Assembly: GCA_032622095.1 (NCBI GenBank)
Contig: CP136068.1
Coordinates: 135,105,989 to 135,169,988, forward strand
Source of the DNA: Siphonodentalium dalli
Taxonomy: Eukaryota; Mollusca; Scaphopoda; Gadilida; Siphonodentaliidae
Length of the DNA: 64,000 nt
Reading direction: 5' to 3'
Of this stretch, positions 30,026 to 41,169 are shown piece by piece; within the stretch, counting starts at the first letter, position 1, and each line of letters starts with the position of its first letter. The notes below the pieces were generated by a model, which saw only the letters and a program-made list of their open reading frames with translations, was not told the DNA's origin and did no database searches. Both the position numbers and the translations under genes were made by a program.

Positions 30026-30407
30026 CAAGCCTTGAAATAGTTTGTCTGACAAAATGTTGAAATGTGGAATGTTTAGAATGAGGTCCCCAGAAGGTGAATT
30101 CAGTGGTGCTACCCTGACTTCCCCCATTACAACATTTGTCCAGGTATGTTTTTGTGGGTATAGTATGCTGTCCGAGCAGGCATGGACATTAATGGCTCAC
30201 CCGTGTACAATCATCGGCATGTGCACGTTAAAGAGCGTTACTTGAGTCACCAGAGGGTTATAAAGTTATTCGCCCCTGGTTGCGCCTGGATCTCCGCATA
30301 ATCTTCAGTAAATTGAAGGCATAGCCGTAAGAAATAGACATGGACATAGATGTGCGGGATAGCGTCACTAAATTCTGCAAATGTCAGACACACTATTTCA
30401 AGGCTTG
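30026..30407. mobile_element. Family E MITE, copy 4, rearranged
   Basis: Ends CAAGCCTTGAAATAGTTTGT and inverse intact. Flanking octamers ACCAACCA and CCCATCCA agree at 6 of 8. The middle of the hairpin is replaced by about 200 bp of unrelated sequence (..CATGTGCACGTTAAAGAGCG..). Confidence 0.7.
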
Positions 30408-30729
30408 CCCATCCATACAACACACAAGCTCATGCATCCAGAACCAGGTAAATTCATGTCACAAAACCATGTTTTATGACCAATTAACATTAAAATTATG
30501 ACAGTCTGCCCTAACTGCACCCCTTTAAATAAAGTGCTAACTACAAGATAGCTGTGAGATTACTATGTGCAATAGACTCCCATGTTTGCTTTGATTTGCA
30601 GTTGGCATGTTTATCCATATCTCTAGAATATATCCATTAACTGGGTAATCAGGTTAATGTGGTCTTGGTGGTTACACCCTTGTTTGGTTAGTCTCGTATC
30701 TATAATGTCATGGCTATTATTATCTGATG

Positions 30730-31340
30730 AGGTGTGAGAGTTTTTAAATATCAACCTTAACTTACTGCTCACTGCTCCTAATAGATATTGCATCATTCGC
30801 ATTTTGGGAAGCATGCTGTCTGGCTGTCTGTGTTTCTCAGACCACAAGGTCTGTTTGGTTGGGAATGAGATTGCCTAGGAATTCTTCTGGTAGGTTTACT
30901 TTATATTTTTAAATGTTTTTGCATTTTGGAAATATACAGTGGTGTACTGAGCAATCAAGGGCAAGGAGGGTGCAGAACTTCAATGCATATATTAGTCAGC
31001 GATATTCTAAACCATAAATGGTTTTTATCCTATCCAAATGGATTTTTGCTTTTGATATTTCATATATATTGATACTGAAATTAAGGTTGAACAGGAACCC
31101 CTTGGAACATTTCAAACCCCTTTAAGAAGACTTTAATATGATTTGCTCATACTATTTATAGGTCTGAGTTCATATTGCTCTATAAACTATTAAACTTGAC
31201 TGATAGAAGTGCCTGGAAGGTGGGGGGGGGGGGGGTTGATTAGTAATATAAAGCCAATTGAATTCAGTAATGAACCTCATAATCTTGAAATTTAGCGGAA
31301 ACACCCCTTTAATAATTTTGACCTTCTAGCTATATCACTG
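30730..31340. other. No gene seen
   Basis: AT-rich DNA with a 14-G run at 31222-31235. Minus frame 30623-30847 overlaps segment T. Confidence 0.4.
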
Positions 31341-31347
31341 CCATTAA

Positions 31348-31610
31348 CCCTTTCATGACGGGAGCTGCGCTGGTGCAGCATTAAAGGTCCTGTGCCAGTT
31401 CATTCTCTTATATACACAAGTCTCCCATAGGGAGACTCACATATATACAATGTATATATAAGAGAATGCACTGGCTTACAAGGTTAAGGTAAATATTGTT
31501 GGGCCATTGTATTTTCTTATAGGTTCCCTATGGGAGACTCGCATATATAAGATAATGCACTGGCACATGATATTTAATGCTGCACCAGCACAGCTCCTGT
31601 CATTGAAGGG
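31348..31610. mobile_element. Family D MITE, copy 5 (type copy)
   Basis: TTAA at 31344-31347 and 31611-31614. Left end CCCTTTCATGACGGGAGC-TGCGCTGGTGCAGCA, where GCTGCGCTGGTGCAGC is a small palindrome. Then two hairpins of the GCATTCTCTTATATA type joined by TTACAAGGTTAAGGTAAATATTGTT. The right end is the inverse with CCTTCAATGACAGGAGC. Confidence 0.85.
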
Positions 31611-31614
31611 TTAA

Positions 31615-32028
31615 TACAAAATCTCCTTATAAAATGGGGCTCACCTACTTATTTTCACACTGTCACAGGGTTCCCACTCTTTTGAAAAGTACATGTACTT
31701 TAAAGTGCTTAAATTAATTTTCTTCCTTGAATCGTACTTGATTTTCACCCATCACCCTTGAAAAGTGTTTGAATTCAGTCAAATTGAGTATTTATGAACA
31801 AGCATTTCTCTCAAACCCTTATAAAAATTGATTATTTTCTTTGAGCCATTATTTCATAGAACATACCTCTTGCACTCTTTCTTTCAATATTATAAGAAAA
31901 CAACAACTTATCATATGGGAGGAATGTCTGCTGGCCATTTTAGGATAGCGCCAAAATATAATGCTCAACTATAATTGTCCTTGAAATTTATCACTGTGGT
32001 CCACGAAAAGTCATTGAATAGTGCTTAA
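31615..32028. other. No gene seen
   Basis: TTGAAAAGTGTTTGAATT-type phrases recur loosely (31690-31780). Nothing else. Confidence 0.4.
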
Positions 32029-32032
32029 TTAA

Positions 32033-32072
32033 CCCTTTCAGTGCCAAGTCCAATTTTTGTATCAACCCATAT
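32033..32072 (+). mobile_element. Family C subtype 2, left-end fragment, copy 8
   Basis: TTAA then CCCTTTCAGTGCCAAGTCCA .. TTGTATCAACCCAT, after which the match ends. Confidence 0.7.
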
Positions 32073-32154
32073 GGGAACTAAATACTCATATGTAACTAAA
32101 GCCGGGAGAAATGCAAGAATATTAGCTAGTGACTTGAATTAATGAATGATTTAA

Positions 32155-32294
32155 CCCTTTGATGATGGGAGCCATGCTGGTGCAGCATTACAGACCCTGT
32201 GCCAGTGCATTATCTTATATATGCGAGACTCTCAAAGGGAGCCTCGCATATATAAGAGAATGCACTGACTTACAAGGTCAAGGTAAACAAAGGG
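32155..32294. mobile_element. Family D MITE, copy 6, single-hairpin form
   Basis: TTAA at 32151-32154 and 32295-32298. CCCTTTGATGATGGGAGCCA .. one hairpin .. AAGGTAAACAAAGGG, a deletion from the linker straight to the right tip. The left flank (GCAAGAATATTAGCTAGT..) is shared with D7, so host DNA and element were duplicated together. Confidence 0.82.
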
Positions 32295-32468
32295 TTAAAT
32301 TCGGATATCAGAAATGAGTGGGAACCCTGTGTCTGGTGTGGCAGTGTCAGAACCGAGTTCATTACTCTATGGAGTTCTGAATGGACTAATAAAGTGCTGT
32401 TACCGCTATCATGAGACTTGAGCAGAATGCTTTCGTTTCCGTGAATGGAAATATTCTGTGCAGACTGA

Positions 32469-32914
32469 CAAGCCTGCAAATAGTGCGTCTGTCATTTGCA
32501 GAATGAGGTTCCCAGAGGGTGCATTTAGTGACGCTATCTCAAAACAGTGGGCTAGCATCACAAAATTCACCCTCTGGTGACCTCATTTTGCTTAATAGGC
32601 CTCAACTGCTATGGGAGATCTATGATCAGATTGAAATCCCACAGTTGAAGTTGATGATGTTCACCCATTGGGCTCCTCAATTATGCATTTTCTCTTCTGC
32701 AAATTAGTTGATATAGAAGCTTTCCAGAAGAGAAAAATAAACTAAAAACAATGTTAATTTGAGACTATAGATACTTCCCAGAAGATGAGGCCTAATCAGA
32801 ATGAGGTCCCCAGCGGGTGAATTTGGTGATGCTAGCCCACTATGCGGGATAGCCTCACTAAATTCACCCTCTCGGGGATCTCATTCTGCAAATGACAGTC
32901 ACACTATTTGCAGA
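32469..32914. mobile_element. Family E element, copy 5, long form subtype 2
   Basis: Left end CAAGCCTGCAAATAGTGCGT. Two hairpins surround a 200-bp middle (CTCAACTGCTATGGGAGA .. TACTTCCCAGAAGATGAGGCC). The right tip stops at CTATTTGCAG without GCTTG. Confidence 0.8.
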
Positions 32915-33151
32915 CGGATGTCTTCAGTATACTATAATCTAATCCCATAGCGGTACTCCGATAGGCGCATCCATAATGACTCTGCTTATCACAGTAATTT
33001 CTTATTCAAATTATCGTAGAAGAAGAGGGCATTGAACCCGGTGGTTTGACGTAGGTATATTAAAGTCCTCATTGAAGAATTGGGCGAATAACCCAGTATA
33101 TGGTAAACTAGCGGGGAGAATGAGTCATCCCTAATATGAATGAGTCATCGA

Positions 33152-33587
33152 CAAGCCTGCAAATAGTATGTCTGCCATTTGCAGAATGAGGTCCCCCAGC
33201 GGGTGAATTTAGTGATGCTCTCTCGCATGGCGGGTTAGCATCACCAAATTCACCCTCTGGGAACCTCATTCTGCTTCAGCCTCAACTGCTATGGGATCAG
33301 ATTGAATTTCCTCAGTTGAAATTGATGATATTGCCTATTAGTCACCTCGATTATGCATGTTATCTTCTGCAAGGTAGGGGATATAGAAACTGAACAGAAG
33401 GGAAAAAGCAACTAAACACAATGTTAATTTGAGACTATAGATACTTCCCAGAAGATGAGGCCTAAGCAGAATGAGGTCCCCAGATGGTGAATTTGGTTAT
33501 GCTAGCCCGCTATGCGGGAGAGCATCATTAAATTCACCCTTTGGGGACCTCATTCTGCAAATGACAGACACACTATTTGCAGGATTT
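33152..33587. mobile_element. Family E element, copy 6, long form subtype 2
   Basis: Same build as E5. The octamer GTCATCGA is repeated exactly at 33144-33151 and 33588-33595. The right tip is slightly altered (CAGGATTT). This ties the CTGCAAATAG subtype to the same hAT-like mechanism as E2. Confidence 0.85.
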
Positions 33588-33718
33588 GTCATCGATGATC
33601 ACGGGGAGAATATTCGGAACATCCGATGTACTGTCATCAGATTGCAGTCTATACTCATAAGAATGCAGGGAGAATTGCAAGAATATTAGCTTGTTACTTG
33701 AATTAATGAATGATTTAA

Positions 33719-34172
33719 CCCTTTGATGATGGGAGCCATGCTGGTGCAGCATTACAGACCCTGTGCCAGTGCATTATCTTATATATGCGAGACTCTCACA
33801 GGGAGCCTCGCATATATAAGAGAATGCACTGACTTACAAGGTCAAGGTAAATATTGTTAGGCCAATGCATTCTCTTATATATACGTGAGGCTCCCTAAGC
33901 ATGTATTATTGGCACAGGGTTTTCAAAAATTGTCAATAAAAATGTAGTACATGTAATGTTCTAAAATAGCCACATAAACTATCCTGATTGATAGAAAAAA
34001 ATATTTCCCAGTGTCTGCAGACTTCCACAGTGCGACATTAAGGCAATATATCTGCAACAATTTGTTAAAAAAATTTGCATAAAACATAGGCGGGCTCTGA
34101 AATTTAAAAATTTCTTTTTGCCTTGGCTCAGCCGATAGCCGACGCTAATTAACAAGGCTGTTAATGAAAGGG
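33719..34172. mobile_element. Family D MITE, copy 7, with extra interior
   Basis: TTAA at 33715-33718 and 34173-34176. First hairpin as in D6, then linker and half of the second hairpin, then about 230 bp not seen in other D copies (..CAGTGTCTGCAGACTTCC..CTCAGCCGATAGCC..) before ATGAAAGGG. Confidence 0.72.
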
Positions 34173-34209
34173 TTAACTTCTTCACTCTGGTACACTACTG
34201 TGGTATTAA

Positions 34210-34457
34210 CCCTTTGAGTGCCAGGGGCCGATCTCATCGGCCCTAAACCTACAAAATAAGTCTGTTAAAGAATATAAGAAAAAATTATTAAAATTGTAAA
34301 AAATTGTAAAAAAAAAAATTAAAAAAATTTAAAAATTGTTGGGCCAATGCATTCTCTTATATATACGAGGCGACCTATGGTCGACTCGCATATATAAGAG
34401 AATGCATTGGCACAGGGTTTATGGGTTGATACAAAAATCGACCTGGCACTCAAAGGG
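34210..34457 (-). mobile_element. Family C MITE, copy 4
   Basis: TTAA at 34206-34209 and 34458-34461. Subterminal hairpin GGGCCGAT-CTC-ATCGGCCC. The single 67-nt hairpin has one base change (TATATACGAGG). Confidence 0.9.
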
Positions 34458-34461
34458 TTAA

Positions 34462-35394
34462 CATATTAATTTGAAACATTGTAGTATGCACATAATATGC
34501 CTTGTCGAAGCTATTGTTATGCAACATTCCTTATTTGTCACTCCCGGCCTCGTCATATGCACGTTCATTATATCGTGACACGCGCCCGTCTGTCACTAGA
34601 GTTTTAGTTGTAAAACAAAATCAATATCTGTAGTAATTTGTTTCCCGCCTCTCTTTGTATCGTAAAAATTAGATTTTCTTCAATGGTTTTTTTTACGCTC
34701 AAAGAACAAAGCGAATATATAGTTATGAAGTTCGCAGAAGGTCATGCCTGGGTTGATCGGAAATTAACTCAATGGGACAATTTACTCAGCTAATGCAAGC
34801 TTTTTGCTTAAATATAGACACATTTAATTTGAATAAATGAATTATTTTAAATGTAGTTATTTGACTATTAAATAATTATTCTACATAAATAATAAATGAT
34901 ATAAAATGGCATCAACTATTGTGGAAATTTACAATCGTTGCAACTCATTAACTGCCATACCATTAGCTTTGTTTCTGTGGGAAAAAAAGCACACATACTT
35001 TAATAGCAATCTTTTTGTTTTGTTTTGGATGGCACATTTTCATTGTAATTTTTTAGTGGTAAATAAAAAAATCAATGTAGCATGCATTGAATGTCATCAT
35101 TGTTCCCCAAACCAGCTTGAACTACAGAAATAACTTGTGTCCGTTCGTCCCAGATGGTTTCTGGGTGACAACTTTTTTTCTCTGACAAATTTAGCAAGTT
35201 ATATTTGAGTTTCTTTTCCCCCAAATTTCTTAATGTTTCCAGACAGAAAACATTAATTTAAAACAAATGTTATATAATTTCTTATTTGAAATTAGAAATT
35301 ACAGGTTGTAATTTTCATTATATAAGTGCATTTTTGTAGTAAAATTTGACTGTACACGCCAATGTGTCTAAACCTTAAATATGCATTATCATAT
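34462..35394. other. No gene seen in about 0.9 kb
   Basis: Apparently free of elements, including a CG-containing patch at 34545-34600. Plus frame 34906-35133 (75 codons) has no recognisable features. Confidence 0.4.
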
Positions 35395-35398
35395 TTAA

Positions 35399-35896
35399 CC
35401 CTTTCATGACGGGAGCTGCGCTGGTTTATGACCTTCCACATCTGGAGCTTCCTGAAATTTTAAGAATAACCCTGTGCCAATGTATTCTCTATATATGCAA
35501 GTCTCCCCTAGAGAGCCTCGAATATATCAGAGAATACACTGGCTTACAAGGTGAAGGTAAATATTGTTAGGCCAATGCATTCTGTTATATATGTGAGGCT
35601 CCCTATTGGAGACTATCATATATATACAGTATTGCTCTAAGTAATCGACTTCTTAACCACAGCAGAATTATGGATAACTCCCCCGAGAGCTTTCCGATGA
35701 ATGGCAACAAGCCATATTTCCGACTAAATCCTGAAAAGTTACCCATAATTCTGCTGTGGTTAAGAAGTCGATTGCTTAGAGTATTACTGTATATATATAA
35801 TATAACAGAAGGCATTGGCAGAGGGTTGTTCGCAAAATTTCAGGAAGCTCTAGTGAGTCTGGTCATAGAAGGGCATAAACCACCATCATGAAAGGA
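35399..35896. mobile_element. Family D MITE, copy 8, with nested B11
   Basis: TTAA (35395-35398) CCCTTTCATGACGGGAGCTG .. then a second terminus-like TCTGGAGCTTCCTGAAATTT directly after it, so two kinds of D end are fused. B11 lies in the second hairpin. Right end ATCATGAAAGGA-TTAA. Confidence 0.72.
35637..35789. mobile_element. Family B MITE, copy 11, shortened, nested in D8
   Basis: CAGTATTGCTCTAAGTAATC .. GAGTATTACTG with TA on both sides. The left arm lacks the ATGGCTTGTTGCCAT block, so the palindrome is one-sided. Confidence 0.82.
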
Positions 35897-35900
35897 TTAA

Positions 35901-36676
35901 ATCAGATATGCATCTTTAAGGTGTTATACCAGTGATATGCCTTTATACAGCCTCCCTCCTCTCCTCTCTCCATTCAGTCTCGTTCATCAGATTACTCATA
36001 CTAAGCAGTGTGCAGGACAATATGCACGGGTCATAAAGATAAACATCCCAGTATTAGCAAATAGCCTCCATTAAAGACCTCTGTATTCATGCAAAATCAG
36101 AGCTTTGCAAACTATAAACCCTAAAATGTGAGCTTGAGTTTTAATAAGAATAGAAGCACATAGAGGGGTGTCATATTTCTTCAGCAAACAAAGAAGTCTA
36201 GCAATTATGTTAGAAGAAGCTGATCTGGTTATTCACCGATTTTTAATCATCATTACGTGAGACGTGCACCCAGGCTGCCATTCATCGTGCGAAGTCAATG
36301 TCTCGTTTCTCGTCCCACTTCTTTTGTTAACTGCGAATTTAAGTTAAATTTCTAATTTATATTCTCAAAACTTCTGCAAATTTGCCTTACAACTCAGCCT
36401 CCATTCAATCAGCTAAGATCAGTTATCATTATAAGAAGTTCGCTGACATGTACTGAAATAAATCTAGTTCTATAGACTGTGGTGCCATATTACAAAACAT
36501 ATATATGTGCATATATATTAGTTTATAAAGATAAAAGGAATGAATCCTGATTCTACATCCACTTATGAATTAATCATTATTAACATATCTTAAATCTTGT
36601 GACATATCATGTTTCACTGCCATAATAAAGTTATGCAAAAACATATCAAATAAAATATATAAACTAAATATCAGTC
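35901..36676. other. No gene seen
   Basis: AT-rich DNA without recognised repeats. Confidence 0.4.
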
Positions 36677-36680
36677 TTAA

Positions 36681-37071
36681 CCCTTTACCCAACAAACCGG
36701 CCCAAACCGGCCAAATAAAGCTTCAACAGCCTAAAATATATTCGGTCTGTCTCAATAGAACCATACAAATATGGATATCATTGGAACCGGCTCCTTGACC
36801 ACATTGTGATAGTTACAGTTAGCCCTGTGCCAATGCATTCTCTTATATATGCGAGTCGACCATAGGTCGCCTCGCATATATAAGAGAATGCATTGGCCTA
36901 AACAAAATCTTTTTTTAACACTTTTTACCATTTTTTCTTACATTCTTTAACAATTTTATAATTTTTAATGTGTTAAGCCAATGCATTCTCTTATATATGC
37001 GAGGCGACCTATGGTCGACTCGCATATATAAGAGAATGCATTGGCACAGGGCCCTTCTGTTGGGTAAAGGG
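36681..37071 (+). mobile_element. Family A MITE, copy 8
   Basis: TTAA at 36677-36680 and 37072-37075. Complete, both hairpins perfect to type. Confidence 0.93.
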
Positions 37072-37375
37072 TTAAAAGTCACAAACTGACTATAGACAAA
37101 ATAACTAGCAGTACTCACATAATCATCCATTGTTACATCAAATTATTGTGAGTAAAGTACATGTAGCTATGCCTGAGTTGATTTCTAGCTCAGTATTATG
37201 AAATGTAATGATGTATTACTACTAAAGATATGTGAGTTCTACAAAGTTATTCATAAGATTTATTGAAGCAAATCAAAATACAATGATGTCTGCCAACAAT
37301 AATGTACATGGAATGATGATAATATAATTATGTTAGAGTTCTCAATAAATTGTCAAATAACTCACTCACTCATAT

Positions 37376-37532
37376 AAGGATTAACTGTCATGTGGACTGT
37401 TTTTATGGAGATGTAACGGTGAGGTAAGTGGACATAACTTGTGTAAAACCCGAAGGGTTTTACATACAAGTTATGTCCACTTACCTCACCGTTACATCTC
37501 CATAAAAATAGTCCACATGACAGTTAATCCTT
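37376..37532. repeat. Long near-perfect hairpin, 157 bp
   Basis: Arms of about 76 bp (AAGGATTAACTGTCATGTGG .. AAAACCC) meet at a GAA loop. They differ by one substitution and a 2-base indel. Nearby, AGCGAAAAAGCCGCTTTTG makes a second small hairpin. Seen once; probably a foldback element or a source of double-stranded RNA. Confidence 0.85.
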
Positions 37533-38024
37533 ATATTTATATACATTTAGCGAAAAAGCCGCTTTTGTAAATATATTTAAATCGAAAAGTGTATCGTGAC
37601 AAGATCAGCCCAAAATACCCAATAGCACCCTTGGCAAAAGTTAATAGGAACAATTTCTCTTCATGTTGAAACCCGATGATGTATTAAGTCAATCCTGCGC
37701 GAGTCAAAATGCGCCCAAAGCATTACGCGTTCGTCTTTCCAAACCTAATGACGTATCGATGGTGTTATTAGCTTGGTGTTATGAGGCGTTACGCATTCAC
37801 CGAGAAATAACTGCAACTAGCCACGTGGGCGCCGACCAATCAGAATGCTGGATTTAGTGATGACAACACTTAGTGTGTAAATATATAGATATATTACATA
37901 CAAGTCCCATAGAACAAGGGCATGTATGGCAGTGACTTAGAATCAGAAGATTGAAATTACAGCTACTAGTACCCAACTATCAAGTGCATTACATGAAATC
38001 TGAAGAAGCCAAATTGTAGCCATG
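37533..38024. other. No gene identified
   Basis: GC-richer than average at 37650-37860. Plus frame 37663-37857 (64 codons) is open there but unrecognised and may belong to the foldback element next to it. Confidence 0.35.
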
Positions 38025-38028
38025 TTAA

Positions 38029-38410
38029 CCCTTTACCCAACAGAAGGGCCCTGTGCCAATGCATTCTCTTATATATGCGAGTCGACCATAGGTCGCCTCG
38101 CATATATAAGAGAATGCATTGGCTTAACACATTAAAAATTATAAAATTGTTAAAGAATGTAAGAAAAAATGGTAAAAAAAGATTTTTTTTAGGCCAATGC
38201 ATTCTCTTATATATGCGAGGCGACCTATGGTCGACTCGCATATATAAAAGAATGCATTGGCACAGGGCATAACTGTAACTATCACAATGTGGTCAATGAA
38301 CCTGTTCCAATGATATCCATATTTGTATGGTTCTATTGAGACAGACCGAAGATATTTTAGGCTGTTGAAGCTTTATTTGGCCGGTTGTGGCCGGTTTGTT
38401 GGGTAAAGGG
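38029..38410 (-). mobile_element. Family A MITE, copy 9
   Basis: TTAA at 38025-38028 and 38411-38414. Complete, one change in the last hairpin arm (TATAAAAGAATG). Confidence 0.92.
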
Positions 38411-38414
38411 TTAA

Positions 38415-38872
38415 AGTGGCGTAGACATGTATTTTTTTCTATCAACTTTTTCTAAGTAGGGTTACATGTACATCTAAAAGACCGTCCTGCTCAGGCCAAG
38501 CGATATCAAGTATATGATGACACCACCCATAGTTGGCAAGGTATTAAGGTTGGATATAATAAATTGGTGTGTATTCAAGAGAATAAGAAACAAATTGCAT
38601 AGCAAACCATAAAAAATTGCAGAAAAGTGCTTGAATTTAATTAAATTGAATTTTGTTTAGTAGAACAACAGTCAATAATTGCTAAATTTTATTCTGATGT
38701 TTTGGTTTGAGTAATAATTTCATAGCATGTTATCGTTTCATTTTTATTTTTCACAGTTATGACATTATTTACCCCATTTTCATATGAAATGAATGCCTGC
38801 AAGCCATTGTAGGAATGCAAAATAAACATATAAATAGTCATTGAAATTGGTATGGCTGCTATCCTTTTAAAA
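38415..38872. other. No gene seen
   Basis: AT-rich DNA. Minus frame 38689-38952 runs into D9 and is not credible. Confidence 0.4.
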
Positions 38873-39075
38873 CCCTTCCATGACGGGACCTTCTTGAAAT
38901 TTTTGCGAAAACCCTGTGCCAATATATATATATATATATTTGAGTCTCCCATAGGGAGCCTTGCATAATTAAGAGAATGCTTTGGCCTAACAATATTTAC
39001 CTTGACATTGTAAGCCTGAATACACTAGCACAGGATCTTTAATGCTGCACCAGCGCAGCTCCCATCATGAAAGGG
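38873..39075. mobile_element. Family D MITE, copy 9, degraded
   Basis: CCCTTCCATGACGGGACC .. AACAATATTTACCTTGAC .. CTCCCATCATGAAAGGG-TTAA. The first hairpin is partly replaced by an (AT)n run and the second nearly gone. Confidence 0.75.
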
Positions 39076-39276
39076 TTAAAACTGGTGCTTGAATTTGGTT
39101 AGGAATAAAAAGTGGTAACCTTGCATGGCCATCTGTAGTGTTATTCAAACCAAATCCAGTTGCTGCCCAATTATCAAACAGCTACCGGTATATCAACTTC
39201 AACTCATATTCTTGATTGATTAATATCTTTACTGAAAAAATGCACTATTCTAATTATTAACAAAAAGACCTTTTAT

Positions 39277-39488
39277 ACCCCTTCAATGAAATTTTGCAAA
39301 AAACTCTGTGCCAATGCATTGTTTTATATGTGCGAGTCTACCATATAGAGCTCGCTTATATAAGAAAATGTAAGCCAATGCATTATCTTATATATGCGAG
39401 GCTCCCTATAGGAGACTCGCTTATATAAGAAAATGCACTGGCACAGGATCTTTAATGCTGCACCAGTGCAGCTCCCGTCATGAAAGGG
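39277..39488. mobile_element. Family D MITE, copy 10
   Basis: CCCCTTCAATGAAATTTTGC .. two hairpins with CTTATATAAGAAAATG arms .. GCTCCCGTCATGAAAGGG-TTAA. The linker between the hairpins is deleted. Confidence 0.75.
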
Positions 39489-39699
39489 TTAAGAAAGCAA
39501 TATTAAAATAATTGTGGGAATTATGTGTAACAATGAATTTAATCCTGCATTGCCTATAAAATAAAATAAAAATTTACACTGTGCGGGTCTCATTCACCGA
39601 CATTGCACCGCGGGTTGAACTGAAATGCAAGCAGCCAATCTGAATGCAGAGACACGAGACAGATATGACACACGATCAGCGAGCTCGTGGTTGTAGTAG

Positions 39700-40765
39700 T
39701 ATCGTAGTAAAACACCAGAACAAAGAGTTTTACTACGAGCTGAGAGCTCCATGTGCTTCGATGCATTAATCGTGGCTCTGTGCATTTCTTATAATGCAGT
39801 GTTATATAGTGGCTGGATATATCTATCTCAGTAGATAAAGAGTGGTGTTATGCAGTGGGTCCCACACAAAGGATATCTCTGTGGTTTGGCTATACTTCCC
39901 TCATGGAGTTAATCACTTCACATCTATCAAGTTAGTATCCATCATTGATGTTCATATTTTCTCACTAAGCTGAGATGGTGTCATCTATTTTGTCCAATGC
40001 ATCTTAACTTCTGAAGCTTTAAAAAAAAAAAAAATTTAAAGCAACTTTTAATAATAAGATTAAGCCTAGTTTTATTTTTCACTATTGTCATGTTCCGCTA
40101 ATTATACTAGCTTGATAGATACATGAGTTACTTTTATACATACTCTATATGTCTGAAAATTTCCCTGAATTTATGTAATTTAAAGCCTCTGAAGAAAATA
40201 AAGGTCCCTTCTTTTCTATGGCATGAAACATTAAAGAGCATTCAGTGTTTGTTTTTTCCTGATATTGTAGTAATAAAGAGCGTTTGTTTTACTACGAGCT
40301 GAGAACTCCATGTGTTCCGATGCATTAATAGTGGCTCCATGCATTTCTTATAATGCAGTGTTATATAGAGGCAGGATTATCTATCTCAGTAGATAAAGAG
40401 TGGTGTTACTCGGTGGTTCCCACACAAAGGATATCTCTGTGGTTTAGCTATACTTCCCTCATGGAGTTAATCACTTCAGATCTATCAAGTTAGTATTCAT
40501 AATTGCTGTTCATGCCCATAGTCATTTATTCCTGCCTTAAACATTTTAATATGTTTACAGTGGAATTGTGTCATCTATTTATCCAATTGATGCTTTAATT
40601 TTTTTAATTTTTTTTGTCCTTTTGAAAATGATTGGTACAATCTTTAGCTATCATTTTAGTCTTAGTTTGATTTATCACTATTGTTAGGTTCTGGTGATCA
40701 AAACAGCTTGATAGATAATTGAGATATCTATATACACACTCTAAACTACTCTCTGTCAGAGATAT
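39700..40765. repeat. Tandem duplication of about 0.57 kb
   Basis: Copies 39700-40155 and 40262-40765 share TTTTACTACGAGCTGAGA, TTTCTTATAATGCAGTGTTA, ATCTCAGTAGATAAAGAGTG, GGATATCTCTGTGGTTT and TAGCTTGATAGATA. The phrase AATAAAGAGCGTTTGT before copy 2 recurs at about 61525. A CGTAGTAAAAC..GTTTTACTACG hairpin marks the start of copy 1. No long frame is shared by both copies. Confidence 0.75.
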
Positions 40766-41169
40766 TGGCATAAATGCCAGACAGGTAAACATTTTGGAAT
40801 TCATGAACATGTTGGGCATATTACATTATGCAAAATTTAAACCAAAAACACTCTATATTGTTGTAAATGTTCCAAACAGTAACTGGAAAGTAGAAAGTAG
40901 AAAAAAAGATACCTTAAACTCAATATTGATTGGAAAATTTAATATTAGACTATAGAATACTAGTCTTTCAACCTATTTTCCAGCATGAAATTTCTAACTA
41001 ATTATGCCAGGTTTGGGGGCCCCACCCTGTAACACACCACAACCCCCCTTCCCCCCCCCCCCCCCCCCCCCGCCTTTCTTGGTGAACATACCAAGGAACG
41101 AATTATTCAAGTAACTACCTACCAGCAGGTATCCAGTTACTAAAGGAATCAGCAGTCCTTTCAATAAAG
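40766..41169. other. No gene seen; poly-C run
   Basis: A 21-C run at 41051-41071. Plus frame 40719-40955 is lysine- and asparagine-rich chance DNA. Confidence 0.4.

Larger units (their letters stand above)
28840..30725. repeat. Segment T, three diverged tandem copies of about 550 bp
   Basis: Copies at 28840-29330, 29418-29990 and 30412-30725 share GATTTGCTACCCCTTT (first two), AGGAAAACTCAT..AAACC, TTTGCTTTGAT, ATATATCCATTA and GTGGTC..GGTGGTTRC. E4 is inserted between copies 2 and 3. No terminal repeats and no shared frame were found. Confidence 0.65.
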
